A DNA stretch of 64,000 nucleotides, taken from assembly GCA_963666825.2 (NCBI GenBank), contig OY763044.2, positions 5,084,001 to 5,148,000 on the forward strand, given 5' to 3'. Every line of letters starts with the position of its first letter. Position 1 is the stretch's first letter. Under the pieces are notes generated by a model. The model did no database searches and had not been told where the DNA came from. It was given only the letters and a program-made list of their open reading frames with translations. The position numbers and the translations under genes are program-made. Origin of the DNA: Saccharicrinis sp963666825. Lineage in GTDB: Bacteria > Bacteroidota > Bacteroidia > Bacteroidales > Marinilabiliaceae. Positions 16,613 to 26,139 of the stretch are shown one piece after another.

Positions 16613-17788
16613 ATGCATAAAATTCTCATTACAGGAGGAAACTTTATAAATAAAGGTGCTCAGTCAATGCTTTTTTGCCTGGTAGATAGTTTAAAGACTA
16701 AATATCCGGAAGCGGAAATTGTCATGATTGATTTGTTTCCAACTTTAAAAGATGAGCAAAAGGAAGTTTATACTTTTAAAGTTGTGAATATGCATATACG
16801 AACTGTACTTCGTTTGGCCTTTCCGGTGATTAAGCTTTTGGTAAAACCCAAGCTCATAAGTAATGATGAAAAGGAAATCCTTAGTCATTTTTCTTCAGCC
16901 GATTTAATTTTGGATATTAGTGGCTATGGAGTAAGCTCGCATAATCAAAGTCCTTTGTGGACCTATGCAACATTATTTCCTGTAATGTTGGCTAAAAAGA
17001 ACAAGGTGCCTTTTGTATTTCTTCCACAATCTATTGGTCCTTTTGATTTTAAGAGGTGGAAAAAGTTGGTTATATGGCCTTTAGTTAAGAAATATCTTAA
17101 ATATCCTAAGGCTATTTTTATTCGTGAACCTCAGTGCAGAAAATATACAGATAAAGTTAGAACAGAAGGTGTAATCGATTCATTTGACTTGGTATTACAA
17201 TCATCTAAGATCAATTTATCAAATATATATAAGCAAGATATTGAATTAAAGATTAGTCATAGTATAAGAAATAATTCAGTTATTGTTGTACCAAACAAAC
17301 AATTGACAAAGTTAAGGCCGATAGACGAGGTTTTTCATTTGTTTTCTGAAATAATTAACAAGCTGATTCAAGACGGAGAGTCAGTTGCTGTTGTTCGTCA
17401 TTCAAACGATGATAAGGAATTATGTGATCTGATTTATAGAAATGTTGGTAAACCTGAACTGCAATTAATTAATAAGGATTTATCTCCTTACGAAATCCAA
17501 CAAATATTTGATAGTTCTAAGGCTGTAATTACTGCAAGATATCATGGTTTAATACATGCTTTAAAATTAAGTAAGCCAACATTTGTTATTGGTTGGGCGA
17601 ATAAGTATAAGTATGTTATGAAATCATTTCAATTAGAACAATATCAGTTTGATATAGTTAATATTGATATGAATACTTTACTTGAGTCATTAGCTAAAAT
17701 GATTAAAGAAAAAGATGAAATTTCTAAACATATTTCATCAAAATTAAAAGAAATAAAGGCAACCGATATTTTTGAATCGATTATATGA
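16613..17788 (+). CDS. Polysaccharide pyruvyl transferase family protein
   Basis: A 391-residue GT-B-like transferase that would add a pyruvyl ketal (from phosphoenolpyruvate) or act as a related transferase on a surface glycan. It shows the N-terminal ITGGNFINKGAQSMLFCLVDSL, the middle VPFVFLPQSIGPF segment and the C-terminal signature VITARYHGLIHALKLSKPTFVIGW characteristic of the family. It starts 3 bases after the nitroreductase-like gene and overlaps the next gene by 4 bases (ATGA), so the three are translationally coupled. Confidence 0.9.
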   Translation: MHKILITGGNFINKGAQSMLFCLVDSLKTKYPEAEIVMIDLFPTLKDEQKEVYTFKVVNMHIRTVLRLAFPVIKLLVKPKLISNDEKEILSHFSSADLILDISGYGVSSHNQSPLWTYATLFPVMLAKKNKVPFVFLPQSIGPFDFKRWKKLVIWPLVKKYLKYPKAIFIREPQCRKYTDKVRTEGVIDSFDLVLQSSKINLSNIYKQDIELKISHSIRNNSVIVVPNKQLTKLRPIDEVFHLFSEIINKLIQDGESVAVVRHSNDDKELCDLIYRNVGKPELQLINKDLSPYEIQQIFDSSKAVITARYHGLIHALKLSKPTFVIGWANKYKYVMKSFQLEQYQFDIVNIDMNTLLESLAKMIKEKDEISKHISSKLKEIKATDIFESII

Positions 17789-18711
17789 AATCACTAGCTC
17801 CTATCATTCTTTTTACTTTTAACAGATTAGATCACACAAAGCAAACAGTAGAAGCATTGTTGAAAAATGATTTAGCTAAAGAAAGTATTTTGTATGTTTT
17901 TTCAGATGGGGCTAGTAGAGAGCAAGATGTACAAAAAGTTGCAGAGGTTAGATCGTATCTTGAAGTTATCAAAGGTTTTGGTAGTGTTCATCTTGAATTT
18001 AGTAAAGAAAATAAGGGATTAGCCACTTCAATCATAGAAGGAGTTTCGAAAGTGTTTGAAACACATGATAAGGTTATTGTTTTAGAGGATGATTTACAAA
18101 CTTCTCCTTATTTTCTGCAGTTTATGAATGAAGCATTAGACTTTTATTCACCTGATGATATTTGGTCTGTAGCTGGTTATACTCCAAATATTTCTTTGCC
18201 AAATGGATATCCATATTCAACTTTTCTTATACACCGAAACTGCAGTTGGGGATGGGGAACCTGGAAACAAAATTGGCTAAAAACTGATTGGGAGGTTAAA
18301 GATTTTAATTTGTTCTTTATCAAAAAGAGCGAAAGGCGAAAGTTTAACAGGGGAGGTAATGATCTGTCTGTAATGTTATTAAAACTACAGTTGGAAGTTA
18401 TTCATTCCTGGTCAATTAGATTTAATTATGCTGCTTATAAAGAAAATTCACCTACTGTTTACCCAGCAACTTCATTAGTAAGAAACCTTGGTGTGGATGG
18501 TTCAGGAACAAATATGAAGAGTAGTAAGAAATACCAAACAATTGCAGGAGAACAATACCTTGAAAAAGATCAATTTTGTCCGGTAAATAACTATAATACT
18601 GAAATTGAAAATAACTTCAGGAAATTTTATAATACCTCACTTTATCGAAAATTCATTAATTATTTAAAGATTAACAAATATGTATCATCTTTAAAATCAG
18701 ATGTTAACTAG
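17785..18711 (+). CDS. Glycosyltransferase (family 2 / GNT-I-like, GT-A fold)
   Basis: A 308-residue nucleotide-sugar transferase. The N-terminus PIILFTFNRLDHTKQTVEALL is a typical GT-A start, KENKGLATSIIEG is the family's substrate loop, and VLEDDL (E101-D103) is the DxD-type metal site. CSWGWGTWKQNW is found in Bacteroidota members that resemble GNT-I. It overlaps the pyruvyl transferase by four bases. Donor and acceptor cannot be read. It ends 8 bases from the convergent flippase gene. Confidence 0.88.
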   Translation: MKSLAPIILFTFNRLDHTKQTVEALLKNDLAKESILYVFSDGASREQDVQKVAEVRSYLEVIKGFGSVHLEFSKENKGLATSIIEGVSKVFETHDKVIVLEDDLQTSPYFLQFMNEALDFYSPDDIWSVAGYTPNISLPNGYPYSTFLIHRNCSWGWGTWKQNWLKTDWEVKDFNLFFIKKSERRKFNRGGNDLSVMLLKLQLEVIHSWSIRFNYAAYKENSPTVYPATSLVRNLGVDGSGTNMKSSKKYQTIAGEQYLEKDQFCPVNNYNTEIENNFRKFYNTSLYRKFINYLKINKYVSSLKSDVN

Positions 18712-18719
18712 TTTAAATA

Positions 18720-20234
18720 CTAATTTTTTTGTTTTAGTGATTTTAAGTTGCTTTTTATTTTATCTAAACTTGCCCATTTCTGTAAAAACTGAATAATGCG
18801 CAATTTCTCTTCCGGATATAAAAAGTTAGTAAAGTATAAAGCGAGTAACCAGCTAATAACTAATCCAATTTTAAAGATAAGGTGAATGATCCATATTTTT
18901 ATATCAACCAAATCATAAATTATTATGGTTAAAGTAGATATTAAAACAATTGTAGCAATCCTCTTCCATTCAAAAGGAATGTCAATATGTTTTAGTACAA
19001 AAAGAAGTAATACTATAGACGATAATATTTGAACAACTCCGGTTGCATATGCAGCTCCTAGCGCATTGTATTTCGGAATTAAGATATAATTTAAAGCAAC
19101 ATTCAAAATTCCTGAAAAAATTGATAATACTCCAATAATGCGAGTCTTTTTTACTTTGTTAATAGGAAGAGTAAGAATCTGCCGTACTCCTCCAAAAATT
19201 AAGCCTATTGTTAATACTGGTACAATAACTGAAGCCTGAGAATAATCCTTATTATTTGCAGAGAAAATATAGATTGCTTCATCGATAAAAACGATTAATA
19301 ACAAGCTGAATAATGTTATTGCCAGAAGAAAATAGGTGAAGGACCTGCTATAAAAACGATCGTTGTTTTTGTCGTTAATTCCTTTAAAGTAATTATGCAT
19401 ATAAGCATTCATAAATGAATTAACAATTAGTAAATTAACAATATTTGCTAATTTATGAGCCAGTGTAAAGGTACCAACGACTTTAAGTGTGGAAAACCAA
19501 TTTAGAAAATACTTGTCGGTAAAGTTAAATGTGATGTTAACCATGTTTCCTAAGGCAACCGGGAAACCATAGGACAGCATCTCTTTCAGTATCTTAAAAT
19601 CAAATTTGAAGCTAATGTTTTTAGTAATTACGGGAATAACCATCACAAATTGAATAGCTCCTGATAATATATTAGCCCAGAAAATTCCTTCAATTCCTTT
19701 ATTGAAGAAAGCTAAAAAGATAAAAACAAATAATACGAAACTTAAAAGTTGAGATATTTGTATTACTGAATGACGTTTAGCCTTGTGCTGTACTCTAAGA
19801 AGCAAAAGAGGAACTTCAGCAAGAAGTTTAACTAGATTTCCAGCTATAAACAATCCAACTAATTTATCATCAATTGGGGTTTTAAAATAATATTCGGCTA
19901 GGAAATCAAATGAAATAAACAATAGATAACTGAAAACAAAGCAGACTAAAAGATTAAAAGAATAAGTCGTAAAAAATAGACTTTTTTTATCTTTTGTTGA
20001 TTCTTCATCCCAATACCATCTTGTTAATCCCAGTTTGATACCAAGCCCAGAGAAAACCTGGAACAGTTGAAAAATGACTTCAAATAAGGCGTATAAGCCA
20101 AATAATTCAACCGGTAGATACAGTGAATATATTGGAAGTAAAAGTACTCCTGAAAATTTACCTGCAAAATTACCTAAGCTGTAAAAAAAGGATTGTATTA
20201 CAGTGGATTTAAACCGGCTGAAAATATCACTCAT
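18720..20234 (-). CDS. Polysaccharide flippase (Wzx-like, MOP superfamily)
   Basis: A 504-residue membrane protein with about 14 hydrophobic helices, an N-terminal FKSTVIQSFFYSLGNFAGKFSGVLLLPIYS that is typical of oligosaccharide flippases/O-unit exporters, and the polysaccharide-synthase C-terminal half. It would translocate lipid-linked glycans across the inner membrane. It is convergent with the glycosyltransferase, an unusual orientation for a dedicated locus, so it may serve that small cluster or a distant one. No polymerase or chain-length regulator is present here. Confidence 0.88.
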   Translation of the reverse strand: MSDIFSRFKSTVIQSFFYSLGNFAGKFSGVLLLPIYSLYLPVELFGLYALFEVIFQLFQVFSGLGIKLGLTRWYWDEESTKDKKSLFFTTYSFNLLVCFVFSYLLFISFDFLAEYYFKTPIDDKLVGLFIAGNLVKLLAEVPLLLLRVQHKAKRHSVIQISQLLSFVLFVFIFLAFFNKGIEGIFWANILSGAIQFVMVIPVITKNISFKFDFKILKEMLSYGFPVALGNMVNITFNFTDKYFLNWFSTLKVVGTFTLAHKLANIVNLLIVNSFMNAYMHNYFKGINDKNNDRFYSRSFTYFLLAITLFSLLLIVFIDEAIYIFSANNKDYSQASVIVPVLTIGLIFGGVRQILTLPINKVKKTRIIGVLSIFSGILNVALNYILIPKYNALGAAYATGVVQILSSIVLLLFVLKHIDIPFEWKRIATIVLISTLTIIIYDLVDIKIWIIHLIFKIGLVISWLLALYFTNFLYPEEKLRIIQFLQKWASLDKIKSNLKSLKQKN

Positions 20235-20256
20235 AAATTGGTTTTATAAGGCTATG

Positions 20257-21156
20257 TTAGAAAAATGAAATACTATCACTTGTAGTTCCTTCTAACTTTA
20301 ATATGTCAGTTAATAAATTATTAGCCAAACGACTGGCTCCAATTCTAAACAAATCTTTGTTTAACCAATCTTCTCCAAGTACCTCTTTTACAATTGAATA
20401 ATAATTAACGGATTCAATGGTTTCGGAAATACCGCCTGCAGGTTTAAAACCTACTTTACGTTTATTTTTTGTGTTAAAAGCTTTAATAGCCTGGCACATT
20501 ACATAAGCAGCTTCTAATGTTGCAGCTACCGGAATTTTCCCAGTACTTGTTTTAATGAAATCTGCGCCTGCGTCCATAGCAATGATAGATGCATTCCAGA
20601 TTAATTCGGGATCTTTGATAGCACCTGTTTCAAGAATAACTTTTAAATGAGCATTTCCACAAGCCTCTTTGAGTTGACGAATTTCTTCATATACAAATTC
20701 GTAATTTCCTTCTAAAAATTCACCTACAGAAATAACTACATCAATTTCATTGGCGCCAAAGTCAACTGCTTTTTTTGTTTCAAGAACTTTTAAATCCAAA
20801 AACGTTTGTGAGGCTGGGAAGCCTGCCGAAACAACAGCTTTGTTAACGCTTTCCACTTTTAAGTATTGTTTTAAAATAGGTGCGAAAACAGGGAATACAC
20901 AAATTCCGCCAACAGGTGGAATATTTGGATATTCTTTTGCAAAATTATTTACTTTTTGAATGAATGCAGTAACAGAATCAGCAGAATCAGTTTCTTTTAA
21001 GGTTGTTAAATCAATGCAGTTAAATATTTTTTTTAAAACTTCGGGATCTGTTGCCAGGTCTTTATTAGCATTGATAATTTCTTCTACTTTTGATGTTATT
21101 TCATTGTAGTTAAACGGAACCTTATATTCATCTAAAATGTTTTCTGCTTCAATCAT
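20257..21156 (-). CDS. deoC: Deoxyribose-phosphate aldolase
   Basis: A 299-residue class I aldolase that cleaves 2-deoxyribose-5-phosphate into acetaldehyde and glyceraldehyde-3-phosphate. The Schiff-base lysine lies in DFIKTSTGK and the second active-site lysine in GFKPAGGI; SAGFPASQTFLDLK and NEIDVVISVGEFLEG are further conserved segments. It is longer than the shorter bacterial form, like the E. coli type with extra N-terminal helices. It shares one base with the upstream MazG-like gene (TAATG), so the two are translated together in nucleotide salvage or clean-up. Confidence 0.95.
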   Translation of the reverse strand: MIEAENILDEYKVPFNYNEITSKVEEIINANKDLATDPEVLKKIFNCIDLTTLKETDSADSVTAFIQKVNNFAKEYPNIPPVGGICVFPVFAPILKQYLKVESVNKAVVSAGFPASQTFLDLKVLETKKAVDFGANEIDVVISVGEFLEGNYEFVYEEIRQLKEACGNAHLKVILETGAIKDPELIWNASIIAMDAGADFIKTSTGKIPVAATLEAAYVMCQAIKAFNTKNKRKVGFKPAGGISETIESVNYYSIVKEVLGEDWLNKDLFRIGASRLANNLLTDILKLEGTTSDSISFF

Positions 21157-21479
21157 TATTGTAGTTTTTCGTTATTAATATGTCTATCCTTATCTCTTTT
21201 TGTTTTCTTTTCAATGTTTTTATGGAGTGCCTCAGTTAAATCTACACCGGTTTGGTTTGCAAGACAGATTAGTACCCATAAAACATCTGCCATTTCATCA
21301 GCAAGGTTATCTTTTTCTCCGTCCTTGAAAGATTGTTCTCCATATTTACGAGCAATTACTCTTGCCAGTTCTCCAACTTCTTCTGTTAAAATCGCCATAT
21401 TGGTCAATTCACTAAAATATCTGACTCCAACAGTTTTTATCCAATGATCTACTTTTTCCTGAGCTTCTTGTATTGTCAT
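21156..21479 (-). CDS. MazG-like nucleotide pyrophosphohydrolase
   Basis: A 107-residue all-alpha NTP pyrophosphohydrolase. The metal-binding pattern is EEVGE (residues about 33-37) and DEMAD (about 61-65), as in MazG/iMazG and RS21-C6 type enzymes that hydrolyse non-canonical or excess NTPs to NMP and pyrophosphate. The single domain is half the size of E. coli MazG. Its stop overlaps the deoC start by one base. Confidence 0.9.
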   Translation of the reverse strand: MTIQEAQEKVDHWIKTVGVRYFSELTNMAILTEEVGELARVIARKYGEQSFKDGEKDNLADEMADVLWVLICLANQTGVDLTEALHKNIEKKTKRDKDRHINNEKLQ

Positions 21480-21689
21480 CTTTTATTAAATATGAACTTA
21501 TAACTAAAGTACAAATATGATGAATTTATAAGTTAATTCTTTAAGAAAAGAATATCTATTGATGAATTTAAGATATATTTTTTTAGAGAATCGTCACAAA
21601 AAGAGAGGTGTACATAAAAAAATAAATTCGACCAGTTGGTCTATAATACTAATTTGTTGTACTTTTATGCAAAAATTGAATACTCTGAT

Positions 21690-23249
21690 ATGAATAAGAT
21701 TTTTTCACTGCTTGTTTTGTTGATTTTTGCTACACAAGTAAGAGCAGTAAGTGTTGATGAATATTATGCCAGCGCCTCTGGTTTAAGTGGAGAGGAACTG
21801 AAGTCTGAATTACATAATATTATAAGTACCGGGCAGGTTGTACTAAGTTATAGCGAAGTTTGGGAAGCCTTAAAAACTACAGATGAAGATCCTGATAATA
21901 GTGATAATGTTATCTTATTATACACTGGGTGGTCTTATCCTAAAAGTATAAATGGAGGAGATGCTGCAGACTGGAACAGAGAGCATACCTGGGCAAAGTC
22001 AATGGGAGATTTTGGAACAAGCAATGGTCCTGGTACAGATATTCATCATTTAAGACCAACAGATGTAACTGTTAATAGCGCAAGAGGTAATTTATATTTT
22101 GATGAAGGAGGAACTGAGTATGTTGATGGTTCGCGTTATGACGATGGTACTGGATCTACTGGTTGTTATAAGGATGCTGATAGTTGGGAACCAAGAGATG
22201 AAGTAAAAGGTGATATTGCCAGGATGTTATTTTACATGGCAACCAGATATGAATCAGAAGATGGTTATGATTTAGAGTTGGCTGAATATTCATCTGCTAC
22301 AGGTTTACATGGTAAATTATCTACTTTGTTAAAGTGGCATACAGAAGATCCTGTTGATCAATGGGAACTTGACAGAAATGAAAAAATATATGGTATTCAG
22401 AATAATAGAAATCCATTTATTGATCATCCTGAATATGTTGCTTTAATTTGGAATTCTGATAGTGACGGAAGCGATGATACAGAAGACTATACAACTATTT
22501 TTAGTGAAGACTTTGAAAGTACCACATTAAATAATATGACTCAATATTCTGTAGCCGGAGATAATCAATACTGGTATACATCAAGTACTTCAGGAAATTA
22601 TTATGCTAAGATGTCCGGCTATGATGGATCATATAATCAAAACGAAGATTGGTTAATTAATAATCAGGCAATTGATTTAACAGGATATACAGAATTATCT
22701 CTTTCATTTTTAACAATGATGAAGGTATATCAGGGATATACTGATTTTAATGTATTGATATCCTCAGATTATGACGGTTCTTCTGACCCTAACTTATTTA
22801 CATGGACAGATGTTACTTCTCAAGCTTCATTATCTACAGGTTCCTATAGTGCAGTAAACTCAGGAAGCATTGATCTAACTACTTGGGAGAATGAAACTAT
22901 TTACATTGCATTTAAGTTTGCGTGTACAGATCAAGGAAGTAATACCTGGAATGTTGATGATATTTTAGTTAAAGGCCTAAAGTCAACAGCTGTTGAAGAA
23001 AATAAACTAGATCAGGAGGTGGTTCTTTTTCCAAATCCAACCAGTGATAAGTTTAGAATTTCAGGACTAACTAATAGTCAAGAAGTATCGTTGCAAATAT
23101 TTAATCAATCAGGTAGTTTAATTCAATACTATGAAAGTATGGATAGCAATACTGAAGTTGATATAAATGATTTAAAATCCGGATTGTATATCGTTAAGGT
23201 AGAATTAGAATCAGGAAAGCAGTTAATTCAGAAATTGATAGTTCAATAA
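21690..23249 (+). CDS. Secreted endonuclease I with T9SS sorting domain
   Basis: A 519-residue exported nuclease. Residues 1-18 are a signal peptide (MNKIFSLLVLLIFATQVRA). Residues about 20-245 are endonuclease I (PF04231 type), with NREHTWAKSMG and TDIHHLRPTDVTVNSARGN as the HNH-like active site. A choice-of-anchor-J/MAM-like beta domain follows (EDFESTTLNNM ... NTWNVDDILVKG). The last about 75 residues are a type IX secretion type-A sorting domain (VVLFPNPTSDKFRISGL ... LIQKLIVQ). It probably degrades extracellular DNA for nutrition. The ATG at 21690 was chosen because it puts the signal peptide at the N-terminus; an earlier in-frame TTG does not. Confidence 0.93.
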   Translation: MNKIFSLLVLLIFATQVRAVSVDEYYASASGLSGEELKSELHNIISTGQVVLSYSEVWEALKTTDEDPDNSDNVILLYTGWSYPKSINGGDAADWNREHTWAKSMGDFGTSNGPGTDIHHLRPTDVTVNSARGNLYFDEGGTEYVDGSRYDDGTGSTGCYKDADSWEPRDEVKGDIARMLFYMATRYESEDGYDLELAEYSSATGLHGKLSTLLKWHTEDPVDQWELDRNEKIYGIQNNRNPFIDHPEYVALIWNSDSDGSDDTEDYTTIFSEDFESTTLNNMTQYSVAGDNQYWYTSSTSGNYYAKMSGYDGSYNQNEDWLINNQAIDLTGYTELSLSFLTMMKVYQGYTDFNVLISSDYDGSSDPNLFTWTDVTSQASLSTGSYSAVNSGSIDLTTWENETIYIAFKFACTDQGSNTWNVDDILVKGLKSTAVEENKLDQEVVLFPNPTSDKFRISGLTNSQEVSLQIFNQSGSLIQYYESMDSNTEVDINDLKSGLYIVKVELESGKQLIQKLIVQ

Positions 23250-23276
23250 TATTTTTACCCCATCAACAAAAACATC

Positions 23277-23316
23277 GAACAAAAAACACTCCATTTTCAG
23301 GAGTTGTTTTTTGTTC
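23277..23316 (+). terminator. Intrinsic terminator after the endonuclease
   Basis: GAACAAAAAACACTCC (23277-23292) pairs with the complementary arm at 23300-23316 with one bulged base, and the right arm contains a T6 run. Confidence 0.8.
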
Positions 23317-23362
23317 TTTGAAAACAATTTATTCAGAAACTTTTAATTCAAATTGTAATGGT

Positions 23363-24988
23363 TTAACCTAATTTGAAGAATGAAATATTCTCTTTTAGGT
23401 CATTAGCTGTTTTTGATAGTAACTTCGCTCTGGCAGACATTCCTTCTGCAATATTTGCATTTTCCTGCGTAGCCTCATTCAGATTTTGAATAGCATTATT
23501 AATTTCATTTCCACTTAAGCTTTGCTCCTGACTAGAGGATGCGATCTCGCTTAATAAAACTGCTGTTTTTTCAATATCTGGAACCAACTCAGCTAGTTTA
23601 TCCTTAGTTACAGAAACTGTATTTATTCCGTCGGTAAATGAGTTTTTAATTTTATCTGCGGAAACTCTGCTTAATTCAGCCAGTTTTCTTACTTCGCCGG
23701 CAACAACTGCAAATCCACTACCAGCTTTTCCTGCTCTGGCTGCCTCAACAGAAGCATTCAGTGCCAAAATATTAGTTTGATTGGCTATATCTTCAATTAC
23801 CTTTAATTCTTTTCCAACATTTAGCATTGATGAAACAGCATTCTCTGAAGTTGAATTACCATTCTTTATTTCTTCAACTGAAGATTTGGAGATCTGTTCT
23901 GTACTTTTTGCGTTACTGTGGTTTTGCTGTATTGACGCTGTCATCTCTTCCATAGAAACCGATATCTCCTCAACTGCTGCAGCCTGTTCTGATGAATGAT
24001 TTGCCAGCTTTTGAGATAATTCTGTTGTAAGGTTACTTTCTTCAATTAACATGCGTGATGTTTGGTTAAGAGCATTAATCACCTTAGTCAGAGAGTCAAT
24101 CATATTATTAGTATGAATGCCTAATTCTGAAAACTCATCATTACCCTTGATCTCAACTTTTTCATTAAGATAACCTTGTGTAATACGATTATTAGCTTTT
24201 ACAATAGTTTGTAGTTTGCCATTGGTTCTTTTTATAAACAAGGAACTGACAATTATTGTAATAACGAATATTATTGACATGATCACGATTATATTTATGA
24301 TGGCATGTTTTATATTAGCCTGAACATCATTATTGTTAGCATCAAGACTTGATTTTAAAATGAAGATACCTTCAACATCTCCATCCTTATAATCTTCCAT
24401 TTCGTAGCCCATTATATCTTTCCCATTTCCCCATGGACTGGTTGATGGTTTACCATGACATGTTAAACAGCCGTCCTTTTCTGATAACCGAACTGGACGA
24501 ATTACCCATAATTCATTGGTTTCCTTATTGACATAGGATATATCTTCAAGAGAAGTATTTTCTTCAAATTGATTAATGAAATTTTCTTCCTCTGCAGTTG
24601 CTAAATTACGAGGGTTTCTCGCCCTGTGAGAAGCTACTCTAAAGGAATAACTATCTTTTTCAGAATTCATTGCGCCTACTTCCATAGAAGCAAAAATAGG
24701 CACCATTTTCAGAACATTTTTTTTCTCTTTATCAGTGAGATTGCCATCAGGATGTTCATTTTTTATCTCGTTAATTTCTTTATCAAGGTCAAACTGAGTG
24801 GCAACATAGGTTCTTATCGCCTCCATTCTTGTTAAAATAGCTTTGGTTTTTCGTTCCAAAGTTTGTAGACCTTGTTCTCTTAATTTCTTTGATGATACAG
24901 TTACTGCTGTAATTGTAGAAATTAATAGAGGTATTACAATGATTAGTATCAGCTTACCTCTAAACTTTAAAAAGCCTTTATATTTCAT
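23363..24988 (-). CDS. Methyl-accepting chemotaxis protein with Tll0287-like haem-binding sensor
   Basis: A 541-residue inner-membrane receptor. One helix spans about residues 13-33, a periplasmic sensor of the DUF3365/Tll0287 type follows with a c-type haem motif CLTCH (C174, C177, H178), and a second helix lies at about 218-242. A HAMP domain and the MCP signalling domain complete it (IEDIANQTNILALNASVEAARAGKAGSGFAVVAGEVRKLAELS). Such sensors respond to redox state, NO or O2. Flagella are rare in this phylum, so output may go to gliding or second-messenger signalling; no CheA/CheW is adjacent. Confidence 0.92.
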   Translation of the reverse strand: MKYKGFLKFRGKLILIIVIPLLISTITAVTVSSKKLREQGLQTLERKTKAILTRMEAIRTYVATQFDLDKEINEIKNEHPDGNLTDKEKKNVLKMVPIFASMEVGAMNSEKDSYSFRVASHRARNPRNLATAEEENFINQFEENTSLEDISYVNKETNELWVIRPVRLSEKDGCLTCHGKPSTSPWGNGKDIMGYEMEDYKDGDVEGIFILKSSLDANNNDVQANIKHAIINIIVIMSIIFVITIIVSSLFIKRTNGKLQTIVKANNRITQGYLNEKVEIKGNDEFSELGIHTNNMIDSLTKVINALNQTSRMLIEESNLTTELSQKLANHSSEQAAAVEEISVSMEEMTASIQQNHSNAKSTEQISKSSVEEIKNGNSTSENAVSSMLNVGKELKVIEDIANQTNILALNASVEAARAGKAGSGFAVVAGEVRKLAELSRVSADKIKNSFTDGINTVSVTKDKLAELVPDIEKTAVLLSEIASSSQEQSLSGNEINNAIQNLNEATQENANIAEGMSARAKLLSKTANDLKENISFFKLG

Positions 24989-25407
24989 GAGTTTAAATTT
25001 TACTTTGCCTTAAGGATAATTTTTGGGTCATTAAAACTATAAAAGAAAATCACCTCTTAATTACTTAATAACTCATTTCATATTTACGTATATTGTAAAT
25101 TGTTGTTGCTTAAAAAATGTATATAAAAAATATATTACGTTAAAAAACACTAAGAAGTAAATAAATCAAAATATAGATTTAAATAGGTGTGGAGGTACAA
25201 ATAGTCCAGAATAAATATGGATGCAAATATATTATAAACCTTTTTTTTACCAAGAGGTTTTATAAATTTTTCTAGAATTCTGAGTCTGCTCCTAAATAGT
25301 AAGGTATAGAAATGAATATCAAAAAATACTATAAAACATATCAAAAAATATTGTATGAAGAACGGGAAATCTATTTATTCTACCGTAATAAAGAAGTTAT
25401 TATTCAA
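24989..25407. other. 419-bp gap between MCP start and end of the cobalamin operon
   Basis: AT-rich sequence with no convincing gene. A 64-codon open frame on the minus strand begins with TTG, has no family resemblance and skewed hydrophobic composition, so I leave it out. A weak stem (AAACCT near 25236 with AGGTTT near 25256) could contribute to termination of the cob operon. The MCP promoter should lie here but no clear TAnnTTTG box was found. Confidence 0.5.
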
Positions 25408-26139
25408 TTATTTAAAATAATCTAGAATATCCTGATAGTTGTCTATAGTATCAGGATAATTGATAATAGGACGGTTTAAAATATGAATATTTATAGAACA
25501 TTCTTTAGCTGCGTTTATCTTCTCATTCATACCACCTGTTTCACCAGAGTCCTTTGTTACCAAATGTTGAATGTCGTACTCTTTCATTAAAGCAATATTT
25601 GTTGGAGTAGATACTTTTCCTTTCATAGCGAGTATTTGGTGGGCTTTCAAACCTGCGTTTTCACATAATAAGATGCTCTCCTGAACAGGCAATACTCTGG
25701 CAATGATTCTATCTTTTATTGCGCTAAATAAATTGACATTTTTTGAGCCTATTGTAAGTAAGATATTACCTTCTGTTTGTTTTAAAGCCTTTATTATCTC
25801 CTCGTAACTTTGGTAATAATGGGCGCATTTATATTGATTTACCTTACGCTCAAAACGAACGTAAGGTATATTGTTATTTTGGCATACCTGAATGGCATTT
25901 TCAGATACAACCTGTGCAAAGGGATGACTGGCATCAATGATTTTTGAAATAGCATAATCCATAATCAGATGCTGCATTTCATCTTTATTCAATTGTTTCT
26001 GAATAACAGTCACACCCTTTTTTTGTGCCAATTGCGATCCATACGTTGTAGTGGTACTTACCAATATTTTACAATCTGATATTAGTAACTTTTCCACTAT
26101 TTTGTTGGCATCGCTTGTACCTCCAATAACCCAAATCAT
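25408..26139 (-). CDS. cbiJ: Cobalt-precorrin-6A reductase
   Basis: A 243-residue CobK/CbiJ enzyme that reduces the corrin macrocycle of (cobalt-)precorrin-6A with NAD(P)H. It begins with the dinucleotide-binding IWVIGGTSDANKIVEKL and has DASHPFA and VTKDSGETGGMNEKINAA, both conserved in the family. It is the last gene of the operon and overlaps cbiH by four bases (ATGA), which indicates coupled translation. Confidence 0.93.
   Translation of the reverse strand: MIWVIGGTSDANKIVEKLLISDCKILVSTTTTYGSQLAQKKGVTVIQKQLNKDEMQHLIMDYAISKIIDASHPFAQVVSENAIQVCQNNNIPYVRFERKVNQYKCAHYYQSYEEIIKALKQTEGNILLTIGSKNVNLFSAIKDRIIARVLPVQESILLCENAGLKAHQILAMKGKVSTPTNIALMKEYDIQHLVTKDSGETGGMNEKINAAKECSINIHILNRPIINYPDTIDNYQDILDYFK

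Noticed and set aside
21631..21642. GACCAGTTGGTC palindrome upstream of the endonuclease as an operator
   Set aside because: A single short palindrome with no second copy or adjacent regulator; expected by chance.
25150..25344. A 64-codon minus-strand open frame in the gap before the MCP gene
   Set aside because: It starts with TTG, has no recognisable family or signal, and its composition is that of AT-rich noncoding DNA.
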